This document shows, in pieces, positions 26,572 through 35,044 of a DNA stretch of 64,000 nt. Location of the stretch: the NCBI RefSeq assembly GCF_004005965.1, contig NZ_SACY01000002.1, positions 186,001 to 250,000 of the forward strand, given 5' to 3'. The position numbers and the translations under genes were made by a program. The notes below the pieces were generated by a model. That model searched no databases, had not been told where the DNA came from, and was given only the letters and a program-made list of their open reading frames with translations. The stretch's first letter is position 1. Each line of letters begins with the position of its first letter. Source of the stretch: Sandaracinomonas limnophila (GTDB taxonomy: Bacteria > Bacteroidota > Bacteroidia > Cytophagales > Spirosomataceae).

Positions 26572-27951
26572 TTACTTCAATTCATAATAATAACCAAAGA
26601 TTATATTCATTTCATCTTGGGAAGTAAAACCAAAAGTAATTAAATGATTCGTATTATTTTCATAAGTTACTACAGAGCTTAAACCCTCATTTGCAGCAAG
26701 TTCAATTGGCTTTGTGAAATTAATAACTTTGGGATGTTGCCAATCCGTATTTTCATAAATAACTTCGCCATCACGCGCCCCTCCCTTAATTTTAATTTGA
26801 AATTTCTTTCCCCATTCGTGAAAATGGGAGGTTAATGCCACGATGGCCACTTTTTTCCCAAAGGTAAAATCAGTAGTAATTACAGTTGTTTTATTAGCAG
26901 GCAAGCCAAAATTCGTGTTATTAAAATCAATCATTTTAACAATATTTTTAACCTCAGCTGCAGGGATAGAATATAGATTCACATAATTTTCGCCATAGGC
27001 AATTTCTGTGGTTCTATTAAAATAATGTGGATTTACATCTATACTAGCCTGAACAGGCATTTCTAAGGCAGTACCTTCCGGAAAAGTATAATCGGAATTG
27101 GGATCTGTGCCCCCACCTAAAAAAACATGATTTGCCAATTGCAAATAAGTTAAAACATTCAGACTATTGTCGGAATTTCGCAAATCTCGAATTTCATTCA
27201 AAGCAGGTGCAAGGAGCTTATTTTTAAAATCATATAATACTAAGTGATGGCTATTGGACCTTGATTTCAATTTTATCCGGTTTATATACACTGGTTGTGT
27301 ATTCCCCAAGGGTAATCGAACGAATAATTCTCGTTCAAAATTTGCTTGAATGGGAAACTTTGGAATCGACAATTGATAGCCAGTCTTCCCTTCTTTTTGC
27401 GGGGTTTCCAATGGAACAAAATTCGCATCTGGAATATAATGTGTTGTTGAATTACTTAATACAGCCTCATCAACTACAGAACCCTTTTCAGGAGCACCGG
27501 CCTCAATCCATCGCTTGACAAATTCCAATTGTCCTATCGTTAGAGGTTTCCCTCCCAAAGGCATTGACGCACCATAATCTATTCCAGCGTGATGCGCATT
27601 ATCCCAATTTAATTTATGGTATAAAAAACTTGAATTAAGATTTGACTTGCTTACTAAAAGCAATTTTTGATTTAATGCGTTTAAATTTTTAGGCTGTTTG
27701 TCTATCAAATTAGCATAACTTAGAGAGGAAGAAGCTAATACTAAACCATGCTGAAGATAACTAGCATCTGCAGAAGAAAGATGACAACCTGAGGTCGCAC
27801 AAGTTGGGGTTAAAATCTGTTCTTGAATGATTGCAAAAGATGCCTTGGGCTCAATGGGTGCTGGATTTAAAGTTGTTTCACTTGGCCGAGAGCAGGAGAA
27901 AACAAAAATTAGCTGAAATAAAAATAGGATTTTAATTAGTGGATTTTTCAT
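26572..27951 (-). CDS. Lipoprotein: cytochrome c-like segment plus copper monooxygenase domain
   Basis: A 459-residue lipoprotein (lipobox ending VFSC20). Residues about 38-155 look like a cytochrome c: CATSGCH (C51, C56, H57; a CX4CH heme site), a possible axial Met in SMPLGG (M130), and the closing helix GQLEFVKRWIEAGAP. Residues about 195-459 match the copper type II, ascorbate-dependent monooxygenase fold of peptidylglycine hydroxylase. All expected ligands are in order: HH (235-236), H309 in DVNPHY, HxH (376, 378) in SHFHEW, and Met 448 in SQDEM. It may be an oxidase fed electrons by its own heme domain; the substrate is unknown. It overlaps the upstream gene by four bases. Confidence 0.75.
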   Translation of the reverse strand: MKNPLIKILFLFQLIFVFSCSRPSETTLNPAPIEPKASFAIIQEQILTPTCATSGCHLSSADASYLQHGLVLASSSLSYANLIDKQPKNLNALNQKLLLVSKSNLNSSFLYHKLNWDNAHHAGIDYGASMPLGGKPLTIGQLEFVKRWIEAGAPEKGSVVDEAVLSNSTTHYIPDANFVPLETPQKEGKTGYQLSIPKFPIQANFERELFVRLPLGNTQPVYINRIKLKSRSNSHHLVLYDFKNKLLAPALNEIRDLRNSDNSLNVLTYLQLANHVFLGGGTDPNSDYTFPEGTALEMPVQASIDVNPHYFNRTTEIAYGENYVNLYSIPAAEVKNIVKMIDFNNTNFGLPANKTTVITTDFTFGKKVAIVALTSHFHEWGKKFQIKIKGGARDGEVIYENTDWQHPKVINFTKPIELAANEGLSSVVTYENNTNHLITFGFTSQDEMNIIFGYYYELK

Positions 27952-28649
27952 TTGAGGGAATAGGTATCAAAATTTTCTTCAGGTGTAATATGCAACACGT
28001 TCGTCAAAACCAACAAGACTAATTTCCTAGAAGCAAGCCAAGTTGGCAAATTTGCAAGTTTTTCAAACTCTTTCAGGGTTATTTTTTGATTCTTTTGAAG
28101 GTAAGTGATTAGCAATTTTTCGGCCTCTCCATAGGTAAATTGAATCCCATCTTCATCCCAGCGGCGTAGAATTTGTTTCATTTCTTTGGTTGCCTGAATA
28201 CTTTTATCCTTGTTTCGAACAAAACATTTAGGATGCTCATCCTCTGGCAATTGTACAAAATGAGGCTTTTCTAAACTTGGAAAAACTTGATATACAAGAA
28301 TGGCCCTTTGCTCATTTAAGGTGATTTTGTATGAAACGAATGAAAAAGCCGGAAAACAAAACTTTTCAATGGCCTGATCCATTACAAATTGATCTTCATC
28401 TGGAAATTGAAGTCCGGCAATTTCGCCTAAATCGCCTACGCCTAGCAATAAAGTACCACCATTTGAATTAGCAAATGCAACCATTTCACGAACTATTTTT
28501 TCGGGAAATTTCACCTTCATCTTAAATTCCAATTGATAACCTTCACCTTTTTTTACGAGTTGTTTCAGGTCCCGCAAAGTAAGCATTTCATAGGGAGCGG
28601 ACTCCTCATTTTGATCATCCAGAAAAAGAGTTTCAAATCCAGATTGCAT
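27948..28649 (-). CDS. AlbA_2 (Schlafen-like) domain protein
   Basis: A 233-residue cytoplasmic protein. The N-terminal ~150 residues are an AlbA_2/divergent AAA-4 domain: KGEGYQLEFKMKVKFPEKIVREMVAFANSNGGTLLLGVGD followed by CFVRNKDKSIQATKEM. The C-terminal ~70 residues (FTYGEAEKLLITYLQKNQKITLKEFEKLANLP) look like a winged helix. Such proteins are often transcription regulators or nucleic-acid binders. Its stop overlaps the start of the copper-monooxygenase lipoprotein gene by four bases, so the two are cotranscribed. Whether it regulates that gene is not known. Confidence 0.85.
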   Translation of the reverse strand: MQSGFETLFLDDQNEESAPYEMLTLRDLKQLVKKGEGYQLEFKMKVKFPEKIVREMVAFANSNGGTLLLGVGDLGEIAGLQFPDEDQFVMDQAIEKFCFPAFSFVSYKITLNEQRAILVYQVFPSLEKPHFVQLPEDEHPKCFVRNKDKSIQATKEMKQILRRWDEDGIQFTYGEAEKLLITYLQKNQKITLKEFEKLANLPTWLASRKLVLLVLTNVLHITPEENFDTYSLK

Positions 28650-28747
28650 ACAGAAAACATTGATAGTTGAAGTTACAAAATTCCTTTTTCAAATTAACAT
28701 ATTTCAAAATTTTAAATTAAAAGTATAGTAATTCAATAGACATTGTG

Positions 28748-28755
28748 TATTTTTG
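28748..28755 (+). promoter_or_regulatory. Promoter -7 element of the cys genes
   Basis: TATTTTTG (TAnnTTTG) ends 10 bases before the ATG at 28766, giving a very short leader. Because it overlaps the possible GTG start at 28745, it argues against that start. Confidence 0.55.
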
Positions 28756-28765
28756 TAAAAATTTA

Positions 28766-29464
28766 ATGCAGATGAACTGGCAGAAATTAGAAAAAGAGCT
28801 ACAAAAACTAAGTTTAGAGGACAGATTAGCACAAATTGCAAATCTTGCCCAAGCTAGTGAAATTGCATTTTCCACCTCTTTAGGGCAGGAAGATCAAGCC
28901 ATAACTCATGCCATTTCAACTCAAAAATTGGGGTATAGAATTTTCACTTTAGACACTGGTCGACAATTTCAAGAGAGCTATGAATTGATTGACTTAACCA
29001 CCAAGAAATACCAACTTAATTTAGAAACATTTTTTCCAAAAACAGAAGCAGTGGAAAGCCTGGTTAAGGAAAAAGGATTTAACTCATTTTACTATTCCAT
29101 TGAAAACAGAAAAGAGTGCTGTGGAATACGTAAAATTGAACCTTTAAACAGAGCCTTAAAGGGTGTGAAAATTTGGATTACCGGTTTAAGAGCTGAACAA
29201 TCGGAAAACAGAAGCCAAATGCCGATGTTTGAAGTAGACGAAAGCAGAGATTTAGTAAAATTCAATCCTTTGATCGATTGGACATTTATACAATTAGAAA
29301 ACTATCTAAATATAAATAAAATTCCGCAAAACCCTCTACACAAAAAAGGATTCATTTCCATTGGATGTGCACCTTGTACAAGAGCCATTACCGAGGGAGA
29401 ACATCCTCGCGCTGGTAGATGGTGGTGGGAGGAGTCTCAAAAGGAATGTGGGTTACACAAATAA
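28766..29464 (+). CDS. cysH: Phosphoadenylyl/adenylyl-sulfate reductase
   Basis: Reduces activated sulfate to sulfite in assimilation. Motifs: TSLGQEDQAI (PP-loop region), LDTGRQFQESYELI, GLRAEQSENRSQM. The paired cysteines ECCGIRK and GCAPCTR are the four ligands of the iron-sulfur cluster in the adenylyl-sulfate-reducing type, and CGLH ends the protein with the catalytic Cys. With no cysC seen, APS is the likelier substrate. The start is ATG 28766 (or 28772, two codons later), placed by the promoter element just upstream; a GTG at 28745 would overlap it. The stop is followed at once by a heptad array and then cysD. Confidence 0.93.
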   Translation: MQMNWQKLEKELQKLSLEDRLAQIANLAQASEIAFSTSLGQEDQAITHAISTQKLGYRIFTLDTGRQFQESYELIDLTTKKYQLNLETFFPKTEAVESLVKEKGFNSFYYSIENRKECCGIRKIEPLNRALKGVKIWITGLRAEQSENRSQMPMFEVDESRDLVKFNPLIDWTFIQLENYLNINKIPQNPLHKKGFISIGCAPCTRAITEGEHPRAGRWWWEESQKECGLHK

Positions 29465-29506
29465 GTGAAAAGTGGAAAGTGAAAAGTGGAAAGTGGAAAG
29501 TGGAAT
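29465..29506 (+). repeat. Heptad tandem array, GTGGAAA type
   Basis: Six units in exact phase: GTGAAAA, GTGGAAA, GTGAAAA, GTGGAAA, GTGGAAA, GTGGAAT. It begins at the base after the cysH stop codon. No inverted partner is present nearby. Confidence 0.92.
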
Positions 29507-29510
29507 ATTT

Positions 29511-29645
29511 CAAGCCCGTAGGGCTTAACTTGCTTAACCCGGTGCGATAGCTCCGGGATATATGACGAATAAAACAACAAACCCTGAAAGGGTTGACTAC
29601 AATAACCCGGTGCGATAGCTCCGGGATATATGACGAATAAAACAA
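29511..29645. repeat. 43-base direct repeat with small palindromes before cysD
   Basis: A 43-base sequence starting TAACCCGGTGCGATAGCTCC is present identically at 29535-29577 and 29603-29645. It contains CCCGG...CCGGG. Between and before the copies are the perfect small palindromes AAGCCC-GTA-GGGCTT (29511-29525) and AACCCT-GAA-AGGGTT. Composition is more GC-rich than the surroundings. The second copy runs into the cysD start region. It looks like two copies of a dispersed repeat. Confidence 0.9.
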
Positions 29646-29650
29646 GTAAA

Positions 29651-30565
29651 ATGTCAAACATTAACGACAAAATCGGGCAATTTCCAAGAAGATTAGAGGA
29701 TGAATCCATCTATATCATGAGAGAAGTGGCTGCCCAATTTGAAAGACCCGCTCTTTTATTTTCTGGCGGGAAAGACTCCATTACATTAGTAAGATTAGCT
29801 CAAAAAGCCTTTTATCCGGGAAAAATACCGTTCCCTTTGGTGCATATCGATACAGGTCACAACTTCCCTGAAACCATCGAGTTCAGAGATTGGTTGGCAA
29901 AAGAAACCGGAGCTGATTTAATTGTACGCTATGTTCAAGATTCTATAGATCAAGGTAAAGCGAAAGAGGAAACAGGTAAATATGCTTCTCGTAATGTTTT
30001 ACAAACTGTAACACTGTTAGACACTATTGAAGAATTCAAATTTGATGCATGTATCGGTGGCGCAAGAAGAGATGAAGAAAAAGCAAGAGCCAAAGAAAGA
30101 ATCTTCTCTGTTCGTGATGATTTTGGGCAATGGGATGCTAAAAGACAAAGACCGGAATTGTTCGATATGTTAAATGGTCGCATTGCTGTTGGAGAAAACG
30201 TTCGTGTTTTCCCAATTTCCAATTGGACAGAATTGGATGTTTGGAATTACATCAAAGAAGAAAAAATGGAAATCCCAAGCATATACTTTGCTCATAAACG
30301 AGAAGTAATTGAACGCGACGGAATGCTTTGGGCAGACTCAGAATTTTTAAACAAAGACGCAGAAGAAATTCCTTTTGAAACAACTGTGCGTTTCAGAACA
30401 GTGGGTGATATGACTTGTACTGCAGCAGTTTCTTCTGAGGCAGCCGATTTAGACACCATCATTGAAGAGATTTTGGCAGCAGAGATTTCAGAGAGGGGAG
30501 CCAGAATTGATGATAAACGCTCTGAAGCAGCCATGGAAAAAAGAAAACAACAAGGGTATTTTTAA
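29651..30565 (+). CDS. cysD: Sulfate adenylyltransferase subunit 2
   Basis: Catalytic subunit of ATP sulfurylase, making adenylyl sulfate from ATP and sulfate with CysN. Visible: PP-loop LLFSGGKDSITLVRLA, HIDTGHNFPETIEFRD, CIGGARRDEEKARAKERIFS, the NWTELDVWNYI segment and the C-terminal RVDDKRSEAAMEKRKQQGYF-like end (here ARIDDKRSEAAMEKRKQQG). The start is put at 29651 rather than an in-frame ATG at 29630, because the first seven codons of the longer form belong to a 43-base direct repeat and the family begins near SNINDKIGQF. It is followed after 11 bases by cysN. Confidence 0.96.
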   Translation: MSNINDKIGQFPRRLEDESIYIMREVAAQFERPALLFSGGKDSITLVRLAQKAFYPGKIPFPLVHIDTGHNFPETIEFRDWLAKETGADLIVRYVQDSIDQGKAKEETGKYASRNVLQTVTLLDTIEEFKFDACIGGARRDEEKARAKERIFSVRDDFGQWDAKRQRPELFDMLNGRIAVGENVRVFPISNWTELDVWNYIKEEKMEIPSIYFAHKREVIERDGMLWADSEFLNKDAEEIPFETTVRFRTVGDMTCTAAVSSEAADLDTIIEEILAAEISERGARIDDKRSEAAMEKRKQQGYF

Positions 30566-30576
30566 GCGACAACACA

Positions 30577-31827
30577 ATGGATATTTTAAGAATTGCAACA
30601 GCTGGATCTGTAGATGATGGGAAAAGCACTTTAATTGGTCGCCTTTTATATGAAACTCAATCCATCACAAAAGATAAAATCGAAGCATTAGAATCGGCCT
30701 CTAAAAGAAAAGGTTTAGACTTTTTAGATCTTTCCCTTTTAACAGATGGACTAATTGCGGAAAGAGAACAAGGAATCACTATCGACGTTGCTCATATTTA
30801 TTTTTCAACTCCCAACCGTAAATACATAATTGCGGATACTCCCGGACACGTTGAATACACTAGAAACATGGTTACAGGGGCCTCTACAGCAAATGTATCT
30901 TTGATTTTAATTGATGCGCGTCAAGGGGTAGTTGAACAAACCGCTCGACATCTTTCCATCGCATCCTTATTGAGAATTCCAAAAGTTGTTGTGTGTATCA
31001 ACAAAATGGATTTGGTGCAATACAGCGAAGCTCGTTTTAATGAAATCATTGAAAGCTTAAAACCTTTGATTTCCAACACACAATTTGAGGGACAAGAAAT
31101 TTCTTACCTTCCAATATCTTCTTTATTTGGACAAAACATCACAAAAAAATCAGATCAAATGAACTGGTATACAGGTGAAAGTTTGTTGAACGAATTAGAA
31201 GCTTATGAATTTGCAAATCAATTATCACAAGCAGAATCCAGATTTCAGGTTCAATGGGTAATTCGTCCAAAAACTGAGGAATTTCACGATTACAGAGGAT
31301 ATGCAGGGAAAATTGCATCAGGCACTTTTAAGGTGGGAGATAAAATTAGAGTATTGCCAACCGGACAAGAAAGCACCATTTCAAGCATCGAAAAATTCCA
31401 AGATAAATTAGAAAAGGCGGATGCCGGTGAATCGGTTGTTATCAGTTTAGCAACAGATGTCGATATTTCTCGTGGCAATACCTTAGTTTTAGCAAATGAT
31501 TTGGATGCACCTCAAATGAAAGAATTTTCTGCAAAAATTTGTTGGTTAGATCAACAAGCTTTAGTACCAGGAAAAACTTATTTATTACAACATGGAGTTC
31601 ATTTAGGAAAAGCCAAAATCAGTCAAATTGAATCCCGATTAGACGTTATCAACCAAACCGTTGAAACAGATATTCAATCACTGAAACTAAATGAAATTGG
31701 CAGCATTTCATTGCGCACTGCACAGCCAGTTATGGCAGACGCCTATGAAAAAAATCCTGCAAATGGATCCTTCATATTAATAGATGAATTCAGCAATTCA
31801 ACCGTCGGAGTTGGATTTTTAAATTAA
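30577..31827 (+). CDS. cysN: Sulfate adenylyltransferase subunit 1 (GTPase)
   Basis: GTPase subunit that couples GTP hydrolysis to adenylyl-sulfate synthesis by CysD. The translation-factor-type G domain is clear: G1 AGSVDDGKSTLIGRLL, G3 DTPGHVEYTRNM, G4 NKMDL, and switch-region EREQGITIDVAHIYF. Two beta-barrel domains follow. At 416 residues it is the CysN-only form, with no fused CysC (APS kinase) domain, in line with an APS-reducing pathway. It is last in the cysH-cysD-cysN cluster and ends in a strong terminator. Confidence 0.96.
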   Translation: MDILRIATAGSVDDGKSTLIGRLLYETQSITKDKIEALESASKRKGLDFLDLSLLTDGLIAEREQGITIDVAHIYFSTPNRKYIIADTPGHVEYTRNMVTGASTANVSLILIDARQGVVEQTARHLSIASLLRIPKVVVCINKMDLVQYSEARFNEIIESLKPLISNTQFEGQEISYLPISSLFGQNITKKSDQMNWYTGESLLNELEAYEFANQLSQAESRFQVQWVIRPKTEEFHDYRGYAGKIASGTFKVGDKIRVLPTGQESTISSIEKFQDKLEKADAGESVVISLATDVDISRGNTLVLANDLDAPQMKEFSAKICWLDQQALVPGKTYLLQHGVHLGKAKISQIESRLDVINQTVETDIQSLKLNEIGSISLRTAQPVMADAYEKNPANGSFILIDEFSNSTVGVGFLN

Positions 31828-31828
31828 T

Positions 31829-31862
31829 AAAAAAGGGCTTCAAAATTGAAGCCCTTTTTTAA
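31829..31862. terminator. Bidirectional terminator
   Basis: A 28-base near-perfect palindrome (31831-31858, arms AAAAGGGCTTCAA and TTGAAGCCCTTTT) ends cysN and, on the other strand, the RidA-family gene, whose stop codon begins at its edge. Confidence 0.92.
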
Positions 31863-32332
31863 TTAGCTAATTCAAATATTACTTCAATCTCCACAGGTAT
31901 ATTATCTGGAAGCGTTCCCATACCCACAGCACTTCGTACCCCAATCCCGTTTTCTTCTCCCCAAACTTTGGCAAAAAGTTCACTACAACCATTAATCACA
32001 TAAGGATGTCTTTCAAAATCACTTGTTCCATTCACCATTCCCAAAACCTTAATCACGCGCTTGATTTTGTTCAAACTACCCAATTGAGCTTTCAAAGTGG
32101 CTAAAATAGTCAAACCAACTTGTTGAGCTGCTAATTTACCTTGCTCCATGTCCAAATCTTGTCCAATTCTTCCAATGATTAACTTTCCATTGGTTTGAAC
32201 AGGGCCATGACCTGAAACATAATAAAAATGATCCACCTTTAATCCGGGCTTATAAACTCCCAAAGGTTTGGGGGCTGGAGGTAATTCCAAACCCAAGGAG
32301 GCGAAATTCGCCTCAGGACTCTTTTGTTCCAT
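31859..32332 (-). CDS. RidA-family protein
   Basis: A 157-residue protein of the RidA/YjgF/UK114 superfamily, longer than the ~128-residue RidA itself. It is closer to the subgroup with a leading segment SLGLELPPAPKPLGVYKPGL and a later KVLGMVNGTSDFERHPYVINGCSELFAKVWGEENGIGVRSAVGMGTLPDNIPVEIEVIFEL. RidA removes reactive enamine/imine intermediates; members of this longer subgroup may do something else. The gene overlaps the 3' end of the GH63-like glucosidase gene by 20 bases, so translation is probably coupled. Confidence 0.88.
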   Translation of the reverse strand: MEQKSPEANFASLGLELPPAPKPLGVYKPGLKVDHFYYVSGHGPVQTNGKLIIGRIGQDLDMEQGKLAAQQVGLTILATLKAQLGSLNKIKRVIKVLGMVNGTSDFERHPYVINGCSELFAKVWGEENGIGVRSAVGMGTLPDNIPVEIEVIFELAN

Positions 32333-34961
32333 ATAATTGATGTATTATTTCTGATATTAAACCTGTCCAACCTGTTTGATGATTTGCTCCTAAGCCTTTG
32401 CCCGTATCGCCATCAAAATACTCAAAAAACAAATGATGCTTATGAAATTCTTCATCATTTTGAATCTTATCATATTCGCCATACATTGGAAATTTACCAT
32501 CTTTTCCTTGCTGAAACAAGGCCAATAATCGCTTAGAAACCTCTGAGGCGGCATCCTTTATGTTAATCATTTGCCCGGAATTGGTTGGAAATTCCACTTC
32601 ATAATCTGAACCATAATAAGCTGAAAACTTACGCAATGAGTCAATTAACAAGAAATTCATTGGAAACCAAATGGGTCCTCGCCAATTTGAATTTCCCCCA
32701 AACATATCACCCGTTGATTCAGCAGGATTGTATTCAACTTGAATAGTACCTCCTTCTAATTCAAACTTGTATGGGTTTTCTTTATGGTATTTAGACAAAG
32801 TTCGAATACCGAAGTCCGACAAAAACTCTTCCTCATCAAACATTCGCTTCAAAATCATTTTCATACGATGGCCACGTAAAATGGACAACAACCTACTCTC
32901 CCCTTTTCCTGGTTCGTACCAGCGAGAAATCAGGCCTGCCAAATCTGGGCGATTGTTTAACACCCATTCAACTCTGCGCTTAAATTGAGGTAATTTTTCC
33001 AACAATTCAGGAGTCAAAACTTCCACTGCGAACAATGGAATTAATCCCACCATCGACCGGACTTTTAATAATTCTGCTTGCCCATCTTCTCGATGCAACA
33101 TATCATAATAAAACTGATCATCTTCATCCCAAAGATTCAATTTATCTCCACCAATGGCTTGCATTGCACCAGCAATGTGTAAGAAATGCTCAAAAAACTT
33201 GGAGGCCATATCTTGATAAACAGGTTTATCAATAGCAATTTCGCAGGCAATTCGAAGCATATTCAGGCTATACATGGCCATCCAACCTGTTCCGTCAGCT
33301 TGTTCTAAATGTCCACCAGTAGGTAATTCAGCCGAACGGTCGAACACCCCAATATTGTCCATCCCAAGAAAGCCTCCACCAAAAATATTATTTCCACCTT
33401 CGTCTTTTAAATTCACCCACCAGGTGAAATTCAATAACAATTTGTGAAAAATTCTTTCTAAGAAATCGATATCTCCTTTTTCATTAATTTTTTTATCAAT
33501 TTCATAAACCTTCCAAGTTGCCCAGGCATGCACAGGTGGATTCACATCTGAAAATGACCATTCGTAAGCTGGAATTTGGCCATTGGGATGCATGTAATAT
33601 TCACGCAAAACCACCGCCAATTGTCTTTTTGCAAAATCAGGATCCAATCTTGCCAATGGTATCGTATGAAATGCTAAATCCCAGGCCGCAAACCATGGAT
33701 ACTCCCATTTGTCGGGCATGGAAAGAATATTGGCAGCGTATAAATGTCGCCATGAATTATTTCTACCATGCTTACGAGCAGGATGCGGTTTAGGCATCGA
33801 TGGATCCCCCTTCAACCACTCATGTACATTATAATAATACCATTGCTTGGTCCAAAGCATACCGGCATAAGCCTGACGCTGCAAATCTCTGAGTTTGAAA
33901 TCCTTTAACGAGGCATGCAAATCATCATAAAATGCATCTGCTTCTTTAATTCTATCTGAAAAAACCTCTTCAAAATCTGCAAATGGAGTTTTTAAACTTT
34001 TTGCACTTAGGCGAAGTTTATAAACCTTGGTTTCGCCCCCTTGTAATTTATCTGAAAACTTAAAAGATGCTTTTGTTCCTATGTGATTGGGATTAACTGC
34101 GTCTTTTTGCTTGTTTACAATATAGTCGTTGATACCATCTTTCGTGTATTGAGCATATTTGGGAGCAGAATAAAGTCGTTCGAAATTTGTTTCGTTATCG
34201 CAAAAAATCAATTCGTCTGCATTTTCTGCATACAATTTGAAACGGCCAACAATCTTATGATCAATTTCGATAAAAGAGTGACCTACCCCTGTAAGCATAG
34301 GTTTATAGGAATAATTTTCGTATCCCCAACACCAAGTATTTCTAAACCAAATGGTCGGCAAAACCGTGACAGGAGCAGCGGCTTTCGACTTATTTGTAAC
34401 AGTTACTTTTATACAAATATCTTGTTCATCCGATTTGGCATATTCCATGAAAATATCAAAATACTCATCTCTATCAAAGATTCCAGTATCTAGCAATTCA
34501 TATTCAGGCTCTAATCGGCTACGTTTTTTGCTTTCGTCGATAAGTTTTTGGTATGGAAAAGTTTGATGAGGATATTTGTACAACATCCGCATGTAGGAGT
34601 GCGTCGGCGTAGAATCCTCATAATAGTACAATTCCTTTACATCCTCCCCGTGGTTCGACTCATTTCCTGTCAGGCCAAAGAACCTTTCCTTTAAAATATG
34701 GTCCCGATGATTCCAAAAAGAAAAGGCAAAACAAATATGCTGCTTATTGTCTGAAATACCTCCTATACCCTCTTCACCCCAACGATAGGCTTTAGAACGA
34801 GCCATATCGTGTGAAATGGTATTCCAAGCATTTCCTTCAGCAGAATAATCTTCACGAACAGTACCCCATTGACGTTCAGTCAAATAAGGACCCCATTTTT
34901 TCCAACCTTTATTATCGTTTCTTGTTTTTAACCTAGCACGCTCAGCACCAATATCCACCAT
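32313..34961 (-). CDS. GH63-like glucosidase, cytoplasmic
   Basis: Large alpha-glucosidase-like enzyme of the GH63/MGH1-like group. There is no signal peptide, so it is likely cytoplasmic and acts on imported or internal alpha-glucosides. Diagnostic segments: ERQWGTVREDYSAEGNAWNTISHDMARSKAYRWGEEGIGGISD, YEWSFSDVNPPVHAWATW, WWVNLKDEGGNNIFGGGFLGMDNIGVFDRSAELPTGGHLEQADGTGWMAMY, and GNSNWRGPIWFPMNFLL, which carry the (alpha/alpha)6-barrel catalytic acids. The start at 34961 (MVDIGAERARL) is chosen over 35021 because a TATTTTTG promoter element lies inside the longer form. Its end overlaps the RidA-family gene. Confidence 0.88.
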   Translation of the reverse strand: MVDIGAERARLKTRNDNKGWKKWGPYLTERQWGTVREDYSAEGNAWNTISHDMARSKAYRWGEEGIGGISDNKQHICFAFSFWNHRDHILKERFFGLTGNESNHGEDVKELYYYEDSTPTHSYMRMLYKYPHQTFPYQKLIDESKKRSRLEPEYELLDTGIFDRDEYFDIFMEYAKSDEQDICIKVTVTNKSKAAAPVTVLPTIWFRNTWCWGYENYSYKPMLTGVGHSFIEIDHKIVGRFKLYAENADELIFCDNETNFERLYSAPKYAQYTKDGINDYIVNKQKDAVNPNHIGTKASFKFSDKLQGGETKVYKLRLSAKSLKTPFADFEEVFSDRIKEADAFYDDLHASLKDFKLRDLQRQAYAGMLWTKQWYYYNVHEWLKGDPSMPKPHPARKHGRNNSWRHLYAANILSMPDKWEYPWFAAWDLAFHTIPLARLDPDFAKRQLAVVLREYYMHPNGQIPAYEWSFSDVNPPVHAWATWKVYEIDKKINEKGDIDFLERIFHKLLLNFTWWVNLKDEGGNNIFGGGFLGMDNIGVFDRSAELPTGGHLEQADGTGWMAMYSLNMLRIACEIAIDKPVYQDMASKFFEHFLHIAGAMQAIGGDKLNLWDEDDQFYYDMLHREDGQAELLKVRSMVGLIPLFAVEVLTPELLEKLPQFKRRVEWVLNNRPDLAGLISRWYEPGKGESRLLSILRGHRMKMILKRMFDEEEFLSDFGIRTLSKYHKENPYKFELEGGTIQVEYNPAESTGDMFGGNSNWRGPIWFPMNFLLIDSLRKFSAYYGSDYEVEFPTNSGQMINIKDAASEVSKRLLALFQQGKDGKFPMYGEYDKIQNDEEFHKHHLFFEYFDGDTGKGLGANHQTGWTGLISEIIHQLYGTKES

Positions 34962-34990
34962 AGAGTATATAAAATCAATTTTCCAAAAAA

Positions 34991-34998
34991 CAAAAATA
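34991..34998 (-). promoter_or_regulatory. Promoter -7 element of the GH63-like gene
   Basis: Reads TATTTTTG on the minus strand, 29 bases before the chosen start at 34961 and inside the longer alternative reading frame. Confidence 0.5.
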
Positions 34999-35044
34999 TG
35001 GATATTTCCCTTAAATTGCATCTTAATTATTACAAATACACTTT

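Noticed and set aside
24087-28649. The AlbA_2 protein with the copper-monooxygenase lipoprotein as a defence or toxin pair.
   Set aside because: Neither has a toxin, nuclease or immunity motif; the overlap alone shows only cotranscription.
28745-28765. GTG start for cysH.
   Set aside because: A TATTTTTG promoter element overlaps it, and family similarity begins at the later ATG.
29388-29709. Two minus-strand open frames over the cysH-cysD gap.
   Set aside because: They are translations of heptad and 43-base repeats (FHFPLSTFHF, GYCSQPFQ) and overlap the real cys genes.
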